Assembly (NCBI RefSeq): GCF_001010355.1
Contig: NZ_JPLA01000041.1
Location: forward strand, 61,494-125,493
Reading direction: 5' to 3'
Source: Dyella japonica DSM 16301
Lineage (GTDB): Bacteria; Pseudomonadota; Gammaproteobacteria; Xanthomonadales; Rhodanobacteraceae
Length of the DNA: 64,000 nucleotides
Positions 58,025 through 64,000 of this stretch are shown piece after piece. Made by a program: the position numbers and the translations under genes. Numbering within the stretch: the stretch's first letter is position 1; every line of letters begins with the position of its first letter. Under the pieces are notes generated by a model. It ran no database searches. It was not told the origin of the DNA and saw only the letters and a list, made by a program, of their open reading frames with translations.

Positions 58025-58456
58025 ATGTCCTTTCTCAATGATCTGCTCGGCGGCGGTCAGGGTAACCCGGCAGGTGGTTCATCCCTGGTGGCCGTGGCGG
58101 GCCAGCTGATCGAAAAGGCCGGCGGTGTGCAGGGCCTGGTGGCCATGCTGCAGCAGCACGGTCTGGGCGATGCCGTGCAGTCGTGGGTCGGTACCGGTGG
58201 CAACCAGGCGGTGTCGGGTGACCAGCTCGGCCAGGCCTTGCACAACGGCGGGCTCGGCTCCCTGCTGCAGGATGCGGCGGGCAAGCTGGGCGTCGACCAG
58301 GGCCAGCTGCTGGGCCAGCTTTCGCAGGTGCTGCCGCATGCGGTCGATCATCTGACCCCCGACGGCCAGGTGCCGGCGCAAGGGCAGGGTGGTTTCGACC
58401 TGGGTTCGCTGGCCTCGCTGGCGGGCAAGCTGTTCGGCGGGGCCAATACGGCCTGA
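58025..58456 (+). CDS. YidB-like DUF937 family protein
   Basis: This 143-aa, Gly/Gln-rich protein of the YidB/DUF937 family starts MSFLNDLLGGGQGN. It contains 'LVAMLQQHGLGDAVQSWVGTGGNQAVSGDQL', the family hallmark, and 'LSQVLPHAVDHLTPDGQVP' near the end. The ATG at 58025 follows GGAGAT. The role is not established; YidB proteins are soluble. It converges with the GlsB-like gene across a bidirectional terminator. Confidence 0.88.
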   Translation: MSFLNDLLGGGQGNPAGGSSLVAVAGQLIEKAGGVQGLVAMLQQHGLGDAVQSWVGTGGNQAVSGDQLGQALHNGGLGSLLQDAAGKLGVDQGQLLGQLSQVLPHAVDHLTPDGQVPAQGQGGFDLGSLASLAGKLFGGANTA

Positions 58457-58474
58457 GCTCGCGCGCATAAAAAC

Positions 58475-58500
58475 ACCGGCGACGCCAGGACGTCGCCGGT
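58475..58500. terminator. bidirectional stem-loop between YidB and GlsB genes
   Basis: ACCGGCGACG (58475-58484) pairs with CGTCGCCGGT (58491-58500). There are A/T-runs outside both arms, stronger on the minus strand, so it can end both convergent transcripts. Confidence 0.75.
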
Positions 58501-58514
58501 TTCGCCTCCCTGCG

Positions 58515-58772
58515 TCAGCTGGTGGCGTTGCGCTTGAAGATCAGGTGATAAAGCAGCAGCAGGATGATCGCGCCGCCGATCGATCCGAGGAAATGCACCA
58601 TCCCCGTCTCGCCCCACCATCCCAGTTTTTCGCCGACATAGGTGGAGATGACCGAGCCGAGGATGCCGAGTATCGCCGTGATGATGAAGCCGCCCGGATC
58701 CTTGCCCGGCATCAGCATCTTGGCGATCAGTCCCACTACCAGACCCACGATGAATACCCAAAGCCAGTGCAT
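58515..58772 (-). CDS. GlsB/YeaQ/YmgE family stress membrane protein
   Basis: This 85-aa protein has three hydrophobic Gly-rich helices (FIVGLVVGLIAKML, 'GGFIITAILGILGSVISTYVGE', FLGSIGGAIILLLLYHLI) and the family motif AKMLMPGKDPGG. Such transglycosylase-associated proteins are inner-membrane stress proteins of unknown mechanism. AAGGA precedes the ATG at 58772. Confidence 0.92.
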   Translation of the reverse strand: MHWLWVFIVGLVVGLIAKMLMPGKDPGGFIITAILGILGSVISTYVGEKLGWWGETGMVHFLGSIGGAIILLLLYHLIFKRNATS

Positions 58773-58944
58773 ATGCGTTCCTTGGCTGTCGTAGTGACTC
58801 GAATCTAGGCTTAGCGGTTGCGCCAATCCATAGGCAGATCAGCCAGTTGACGGCTCGGTTTGGCAAGTGACGAACGTCACTGGCATGGGCCTGACGATCC
58901 CAGGCACCGGCGTAGCTTTAGACCATCGGGTAAAGCGGGGGCGT

Positions 58945-58972
58945 CGGACAGCACGCCTTCACATGCTAAAAT
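58945..58972 (+). promoter_or_regulatory. candidate sigma-70 promoter for aminotransferase gene
   Basis: TAAAAT (58967-58972) is preceded 16 bp upstream by CGGACA (58945-58950), a 4-of-6 match to the -35 consensus. The transcript would begin ~35 bp before the ATG at 59014. Confidence 0.45.
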
Positions 58973-59013
58973 CGTGGAGTTTGCTGTCTTCGTTCCCCAT
59001 ACACGAGGAAGTC

Positions 59014-60213
59014 ATGCCCCAGCTTGCCCAGCGTGTCGGTCGCGCCAAGCCCAGCGCGATCATGGTCATCGCCGAAAAGGCCAAGCAGCTCAAGGCTGCC
59101 GGTCGCGACATCATCAGCTTCTCCATCGGCGTTCCCAATTTTCTTCCTGGCGAGCATGTCTATGCCGCCGCACGCGAGGCGCTGCAGCGCGACTCCGGCC
59201 AGTACGGCAGCAACCGCGGTGCGGATGCGCTGCTCGATGCCTTCCTGGTGCACATCGAGAAACTCGGCTTCAGCGGTTATGGCCGTGCGAATCTCTCGAT
59301 CGGCATCGGCGCCAAGCAGGTGCTGTACAACCTGGGCGAAGCGCTGTTGAACGAAGGCGACGAGATCTGCTTCGCCGCACCGTTCTGGACCACCTATCGC
59401 GACATCGCCGACATCCTCGGCGCCAAGGCCAACATCCTGCATTGCGGCCCCGAGCAGAACTACAAGCTCACGCCGGCGCAGCTCGATGCGGCGCTCGCGC
59501 GCAAGCCCAAGGTGTTCCTGTTCAACAATCCGTCCAATCCCACCGGCATGGTCTATACGCGCGATGAAATCGCCGCGCTGGCCGAGGTGCTGGCGAAGTA
59601 TCCGGACACCTGGATCATCACCGACGACATCTACAACTCGATGGTGTTCGACGGCATCGGCTACCACAACTTCGTGCATGCGAAGCCGGAGCTGAAGGAT
59701 CGGTTGATCTTCGTCGACTCGGTGTCCAAGACCTATGGCATGCCGGGCTGGCGCGTGGGCCTGATCGCCGCGCCGGAAAATGTGGCCAAGGCCATCACCA
59801 CGCTCAACTCCAACCACATCACCAGCCTGCCCGAGGTGATCACGGCCGCCGCCATTGCTGCGTTTGCCGGGCCGCAGGATATTCCGCAGGCCAAGTGCAA
59901 GGAATTTGCCGAGAAGCGCGACCTCGTGGTCAACGCGCTGCGTGCAATTCCCGGCGTGGTGTGCCCGTATCCGCAGGGCGCGTTCTATGCGTTCCCCGAT
60001 ATCTCCGTGGCGTTCGGCAAAAGCTACAAGGGCACGCGCATCAACGACGATGTCGAGTTGTGCGCCGTGCTGCTCGAAGCGGTGGGCGTGGCCTGCGTGC
60101 CGGGCTCGGCCTTCGGCGAGCCGCGCGCCCTGCGCATTTCCTATACCTGCCCAACGGCACAATTGCAGCCCGGGCTGGAACGCATCCAGGCGTTCTTTGC
60201 AGAACTGACCTGA
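59014..60213 (+). CDS. PLP-dependent aspartate/aromatic-type aminotransferase (class I)
   Basis: This 399-aa fold-type I enzyme opens with the subgroup motif '[34 protein letters not shown]', typical of AspC/AatA-like family Ib aminotransferases. The PLP lysine is in [16 protein letters not shown], with '[11 protein letters not shown]' and the Arg in ALRISYTC for carboxylate binding. It transfers amino groups between amino and 2-oxo acids. GAGGAAG precedes the ATG. The malate dehydrogenase gene begins 73 bp downstream. Confidence 0.94.
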   Translation: MPQLAQRVGRAKPSAIMVIAEKAKQLKAAGRDIISFSIGVPNFLPGEHVYAAAREALQRDSGQYGSNRGADALLDAFLVHIEKLGFSGYGRANLSIGIGAKQVLYNLGEALLNEGDEICFAAPFWTTYRDIADILGAKANILHCGPEQNYKLTPAQLDAALARKPKVFLFNNPSNPTGMVYTRDEIAALAEVLAKYPDTWIITDDIYNSMVFDGIGYHNFVHAKPELKDRLIFVDSVSKTYGMPGWRVGLIAAPENVAKAITTLNSNHITSLPEVITAAAIAAFAGPQDIPQAKCKEFAEKRDLVVNALRAIPGVVCPYPQGAFYAFPDISVAFGKSYKGTRINDDVELCAVLLEAVGVACVPGSAFGEPRALRISYTCPTAQLQPGLERIQAFFAELT

Positions 60214-60286
60214 TGGTCTTGGGCCCGCGCTGCATGGCGTGGGCCTTCGTCTTTTGTACGTTAGCCAAGTTGAAGGAGTTTCTCCG

Positions 60287-61273
60287 ATGAAAGCCCCCGT
60301 TCGTGTTGCCGTTACCGGCGCTGCCGGCCAGATCGGTTACGCCCTGCTGTTCCGCATTGCCGCGGGCGACATGCTGGGTCCGGACCAGCCGGTGATCCTG
60401 CACCTGCTGGAAATCACCCCGGCGCTGCCCGCGCTGCAGGGCGTGGTGATGGAACTCAACGATTGCGCGTTCCCGACGCTGGCCGGCGTGGTCGCCACCG
60501 ATGACCTCAATGTCGCCTTCAAGGACGTCGATTACGCACTGCTGGTCGGTGCGCGTCCGCGCGGCCCGGGCATGGAGCGCAAGGATCTGCTCGAAGCCAA
60601 CGGCGCCATCTTCGGCCCGCAGGGCAAGGCGCTGAACGATCACGCCAAGCGTGACGTGCGCGTGCTGGTGGTCGGCAACCCGGCCAACACCAATGCGCTG
60701 ATCGCCCAGCAGAACGCACCGGATCTGGATCCGAAGTGCTTCACCGCGATGGTCCGCCTTGATCACAACCGCGCGCTGTCGCAGCTGGCCGAGAAGACCG
60801 GCAAGCACAGCACCGACATCAAGAAGATGACCATCTGGGGCAACCACAGCTCCACCCAGTACCCGGACCTGCACCACGCCACCGTCGGCGGCAAGCCGGC
60901 GCTGTCGCTGGTTGACCAGGCCTGGTACGAGAGCGACTTCATCCCGACCGTGCAGCAGCGTGGCGCGGCGATCATCAAGGCACGCGGTGCGTCGTCGGCC
61001 GCTTCGGCTGCCTCGGCTGCCGTCGACCACATGCGCACCTGGGCCATGGGCACCGCCGAAGGTGACTGGGCCTCGATGGGCATCCCGTCGGATGGTTCGT
61101 ACGGCATCGAGCCGGGCGTGATCTACGGTTACCCGGTGACGGTGAAGGATGGCAAGTACGCCATCGTGCAGGGCCTGGAAATCAATGATTTCTCGCGCGC
61201 CCGCATGGACGCCACCAACAAGGAACTGCGCGAAGAGCGCGCCGGCGTCGAGCACCTGTTCGCCAAGAAGTAA
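60287..61273 (+). CDS. mdh: malate dehydrogenase
   Basis: This 328-aa LDH/MDH-family enzyme has the NAD motif '[15 protein letters not shown]', substrate Arg residues in [10 protein letters not shown], an NP-motif '[11 protein letters not shown]', and the catalytic Asp-His pair in 'VRLDHNRAL' and '[12 protein letters not shown]'. It is the MDH type typical of xanthomonads and actinobacteria and interconverts malate and oxaloacetate in the TCA cycle. GGAG lies before the ATG. A UUCG terminator follows. Confidence 0.96.
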   Translation: MKAPVRVAVTGAAGQIGYALLFRIAAGDMLGPDQPVILHLLEITPALPALQGVVMELNDCAFPTLAGVVATDDLNVAFKDVDYALLVGARPRGPGMERKDLLEANGAIFGPQGKALNDHAKRDVRVLVVGNPANTNALIAQQNAPDLDPKCFTAMVRLDHNRALSQLAEKTGKHSTDIKKMTIWGNHSSTQYPDLHHATVGGKPALSLVDQAWYESDFIPTVQQRGAAIIKARGASSAASAASAAVDHMRTWAMGTAEGDWASMGIPSDGSYGIEPGVIYGYPVTVKDGKYAIVQGLEINDFSRARMDATNKELREERAGVEHLFAKK

Positions 61274-61300
61274 GTCGCACGCGCAAGCGGCGATGTTGAG

Positions 61301-61328
61301 ATGGGCAGCTTCGGCTGCCCATTTCTTT
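61301..61328 (+). terminator. Rho-independent terminator with UUCG loop after mdh
   Basis: ATGGGCAGC (61301-61309) and GCTGCCCAT (61314-61322) close a TTCG loop, followed by TTCTTTT. It lies 28 bp after the mdh stop. Confidence 0.9.
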
Positions 61329-61415
61329 TGGACCGTCGCGGCCGATTTTCGAGGGATGACTGGCGGTGTGGCCGAGTATCGGTAGAATCGGCGGAGCACC
61401 GACCGGAACCCAGAC

Positions 61416-61757
61416 ATGAAGCGACTTCTTGCGACCCTTTCCCTCTGCGCCCTGCTCACCGCCTGCGGCGGCACCCACGGCCTGCGCGACACCACGCCGA
61501 AGATGAGCAGCCGTACCAACAAGGATATTCCGACCTATCTGGAATGCGTGCGCGCGAAGTGGGCCGAGACCGCCGAAGTGAGCGCGTCGCACAAGGACCA
61601 GTCGGGCGAGCTCTCCGGCAACGACAAGCAGGGCGCGCACGAGCTGATCAACGTGACCTCCGACGGTACCGGCGCCCTGGTCGTGATGTACGAAAGCCAG
61701 GACGCCAAGAAGGACTACAACTCCGCCTACCGCGACGCGGCGGTGTCCTGCCTGTAA
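61416..61757 (+). CDS. small hypothetical lipoprotein
   Basis: This 113-aa protein has a lipoprotein signal ending ALLTACGGTHG, with Cys17 as the lipid site. The mature part is hydrophilic, with two more Cys (LECVRAKWAE and the C-terminal VSCL) that could form a disulfide. No family is recognised. It is monocistronic, between mdh and prpE. Confidence 0.78.
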   Translation: MKRLLATLSLCALLTACGGTHGLRDTTPKMSSRTNKDIPTYLECVRAKWAETAEVSASHKDQSGELSGNDKQGAHELINVTSDGTGALVVMYESQDAKKDYNSAYRDAAVSCL

Positions 61758-61885
61758 GTGATCCGCGTGGATGATCGCCACCGATGGCGATCATCCATGC
61801 ATGCGACTCGACCAAGGTCGCAAAGCCCGTTGGCCAGCGCTGATCTAGGCTAGACCGATCAGCCGTTGAAACGAGGGTGATCGCG

Positions 61886-63781
61886 ATGCGCTATGAGGAG
61901 TTCTATCAGCGTTCGATAGAGCAGCCCGAAGCGTTCTGGGCCGAACAGGCACAACGCATCCATTGGCATACGCCGCCCGAACGCATCCTCGATGTTTCGC
62001 GTCCGCCGTTCCGCCAGTGGTTTGTCGGCGGCACCACCAATCTCTGCTACAACGCCGTCGACCGCCATCTCGAAGAACGCGGCGGCCAGCTTGCGCTGGT
62101 GGCCATTTCCACCGAAACCGGCATCACCCGCGAGCTCAGCTATCGCGATCTCTATCGCGAAGTGAATACGTTTGCGGCCGTGCTCGCGTCCCTGGGCGTG
62201 GGCAAGGGCGACCGCGTGGTGATCTACCTGCCCAATATCGCCGAAGCGGTGTTCGCCATGCTCGCCTGCGCGCGCCTGGGTGCGATCCACTCGGTGGTGT
62301 TCGGCGGCTTTGCCGCGCATAACCTCGCGTTGCGCATCGATGATGCCGAGCCCGCGCTGCTGATCGCCACGGATGCCGGCATGCGTGGCGGCAAGATCAT
62401 CCCGTACAAGCCGCTGGTCGATGCCGCGCTCGAGGAGGCAAAACACCAGCCGTCCCACGTGCTCATCATCGATCGTGGACTCGATCCGCAGATGACGCGC
62501 GTGGCCGGACGCGATCTCGACTACGCCAGCTTGCGTGCCTCCTATGAGGGCGCCGAAGTGCCGGTCGAATGGCTGGAATCCAATGAGCCCAGCTATCTGC
62601 TCTACACCTCGGGCACCACGGGCAAGCCCAAGGGCATCCAGCGCGACGTGGGTGGCTACGCCGTGGCCATGGCGATGTCGATCGAGGCGATCTTCGACAT
62701 CAAGCCGGGGCAGGTGATGTTCTCCACCTCGGATGTAGGCTGGGCGGTGGGTCATTCGTACAACGTCTATGCGCCATTGATCGGCGGCGCCACGTCGTTG
62801 TTGTACGAAGGTCTGCCGGCGCACCCCGATCCAGGCATCTGGTGGCGCCTGTGCGAGCGCTATGGCGTGCACAGCATGTTCTCCTCGCCGACGGCGCTGC
62901 GTGTGCTGAAGAAACAGGATTCGAGCTGGCTCAAGAAGTACGACCTGCTGAAACTGCACTGGTTGTTCCTCGCCGGCGAGCCGCTGGACGAACCCACCGC
63001 GCACTGGGCCACCGACGGCCTGGGCGTGCCAGTGATCGACAACTACTGGCAGACCGAAACCGGCTGGCCGGCGATTACCTTGATGCCAGGCCTGGACCTC
63101 AAGCGGCTGAAATTCGGCTCGCCCGGCTTGCCCAGTCCCGGCTATCGCATGAAGGTGATCGACGAGAGCACGGGCGAGGAACTGCCGCCGCACCAGAAGG
63201 GTGTGCTCGTCTTCGTGCCGCCGCTGCCGCCAGGCTGCCTGACCACCGTGTGGCGCAACGATGAACGCTATGTCGCCAGCTACTTCAGCCACTTCAAGGA
63301 ACTGTTGTACAGCTCGCTGGATTGGGCGATCCGCGACGAGGACGGCTACACCACCATCCTCGGCCGCACCGACGACGTGATCAACGTGGCCGGGCATCGC
63401 CTGGGCACGCGCGAGATCGAAGAATCCGTGGCGATGCATCCTGCCTGCGCGGAGGCCGCGGTGATCGGCATGCAGGACGAAGTGAAGGGGCAGGTGCCGG
63501 TGGTGTTTGCCACGCTCCGGCAAGGCGTGACGGAGGCTTCTGCGGACGTCGCCAAAGGCATGCAGCAAAGTGTGGTGGATCAACTGGGCAAGATTGCGAA
63601 GCCCGCGCGCATTTACGTGGTCAATGCCTTGCCAAAGACGCGTTCCGGAAAACTGTTGCGACGGTCGCTGCAGGCTTTGGTGCAGCACACGGATCCAGGG
63701 GATCTATCGACGTTGGATGATCCGGGGGCGTTGGAGGAGGTTAGGAGGGCGTTGGAGAGGGGGCCCGATCAAGGAGGCTGA
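61886..63781 (+). CDS. prpE: propionyl-CoA synthetase (acyl-CoA ligase)
   Basis: This 631-aa ANL-superfamily ligase has an ACAS N-domain opening RYEEFYQRSIEQPEAFWAEQA, AMP motif 'YTSGTTGKPKG', 'DNYWQTETGWP', the hinge 'GRTDDVINVAGHRL', and the acyl-adenylate Lys in 'KTRSGKLLRR'. The sequence fits PrpE better than acetyl-CoA synthetase, which normally reads WWQTETG at the third motif. It activates propionate (and some acetate) to the CoA ester. The ATG at 61886 follows AGGG; GTG at 61877 is an alternative. Confidence 0.9.
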   Translation: MRYEEFYQRSIEQPEAFWAEQAQRIHWHTPPERILDVSRPPFRQWFVGGTTNLCYNAVDRHLEERGGQLALVAISTETGITRELSYRDLYREVNTFAAVLASLGVGKGDRVVIYLPNIAEAVFAMLACARLGAIHSVVFGGFAAHNLALRIDDAEPALLIATDAGMRGGKIIPYKPLVDAALEEAKHQPSHVLIIDRGLDPQMTRVAGRDLDYASLRASYEGAEVPVEWLESNEPSYLLYTSGTTGKPKGIQRDVGGYAVAMAMSIEAIFDIKPGQVMFSTSDVGWAVGHSYNVYAPLIGGATSLLYEGLPAHPDPGIWWRLCERYGVHSMFSSPTALRVLKKQDSSWLKKYDLLKLHWLFLAGEPLDEPTAHWATDGLGVPVIDNYWQTETGWPAITLMPGLDLKRLKFGSPGLPSPGYRMKVIDESTGEELPPHQKGVLVFVPPLPPGCLTTVWRNDERYVASYFSHFKELLYSSLDWAIRDEDGYTTILGRTDDVINVAGHRLGTREIEESVAMHPACAEAAVIGMQDEVKGQVPVVFATLRQGVTEASADVAKGMQQSVVDQLGKIAKPARIYVVNALPKTRSGKLLRRSLQALVQHTDPGDLSTLDDPGALEEVRRALERGPDQGG

Positions 63782-63791
63782 TTCCTTTTCT

Positions 63792-63814
63792 CCCTCTCCC
63801 CGCCGGGGAGAGGG
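63792..63814. terminator. 11-bp stem palindrome after prpE
   Basis: CCCTCTCCCCG (63792-63802) pairs with CGGGGAGAGGG (63804-63814), starting 10 bp after the prpE stop. This kind of palindrome recurs in xanthomonad and pseudomonad genomes as an intergenic repeat and may end transcription. Confidence 0.6.
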
Positions 63815-63876
63815 TTGGGGTGAGGGGCCAATCTTGCCTCGTCGTTCGGAAGTGACGCAGTCTTCTTTTGCTCGTC

Positions 63877-63896
63877 ATCCCGGCGCAGGCCGGGAT
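63877..63896. repeat. intergenic palindrome (ATCCCGGC...GCCGGGAT)
   Basis: ATCCCGGC (63877-63884) and GCCGGGAT (63889-63896) flank a 4-nt loop. This short palindrome in its context (TCATCCCGGCGCAGGCCGGG) is a common extragenic repeat in gamma- and betaproteobacteria. No gene is supported from 63782 to the window end. Confidence 0.6.
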
Positions 63897-64000
63897 CCAG
63901 TAGCGTTGGTCTTCGATTGTCGCGTCATCGCGACCTGGCTCGCCTGCCGCGGGCTTCCGTGCCGCTGCCGCGGCCCGGGTCACTTTCTCTTGCTTGCCCA

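Noticed and set aside
63741..63983. 80-codon minus-strand frame after prpE
   Set aside because: It reads through the two intergenic palindromes and shows the well-known spurious translations WIPACAGMT and PLTPTLSPAGRGR.

Overview
The window is a high-GC stretch of a free-living gammaproteobacterial chromosome. The xanthomonad-type malate dehydrogenase, the two large TonB receptors and the interspersed palindromic repeats point to the order Xanthomonadales, most likely family Rhodanobacteraceae (Dyella, Luteibacter or Rhodanobacter-like). That placement is inferred from protein character, not from a search. No rRNA, tRNA, CRISPR array, transposase or prophage was seen.

Region 1 (1-11200) is accessory metabolism with local regulators. 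It holds a truncated GlxA-type regulator facing a short-chain dehydrogenase, a nitronate monooxygenase behind a perfect inverted repeat, and a LysR-SDR-tautomerase-MFS group in which the SDR lacks its catalytic tyrosine. It continues with a glutathione transferase, an Lrp/AsnC regulator, a glyoxalase-fold protein, a crotonase with a DUF336 partner, and a secreted PD40 protein.

Region 2 (11380-29210) is repair, efflux and redox. Two DNA glycosylases (mug, aag) and a TetR repressor face an EmrAB-type drug efflux operon with its own outer-membrane channel. After an aldo/keto reductase comes a TDT-family transporter followed by a MOSC/ferredoxin-reductase fusion. A second tripartite exporter follows (beta-barrel, outer-membrane channel, HlyD, DUF2955), then two unknown membrane proteins and a cytochrome P460.

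Region 3 (29260-44560) holds two outer-membrane uptake units. One TonB receptor is divergent from modE, with a ModE-like operator between them. The other TonB receptor is coupled to a PAP2 acid phosphatase. Between them lie an ohr/ohrR pair with five operator copies, a HicA/HicB toxin-antitoxin pair with a 40-bp palindromic operator, a TetR-controlled NADP-epimerase/DoxX pair, and an AraC regulator facing a DUF417 protein.

Region 4 (44840-63781) is more housekeeping-like: an S9 peptidase, a PadR/HAAS-sensor/DUF1579 operon, a DUF1501/DUF1800 pair, a methyltransferase, typA, a 3-hydroxybutyrate-oligomer hydrolase, a cyclophilin, YidB- and GlsB-like proteins, an aminotransferase, malate dehydrogenase, a lipoprotein and prpE. 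Five copies of a palindromic interspersed element (cores near 8602, 22449, 22584, 49007 and 53155) sit in the gaps. The most notable leads are the ModE-controlled TonB receptor, the TonB receptor/PAP2 operon, the MOSC-reductase/TDT pair and the four-gene HlyD/DUF2955 exporter.
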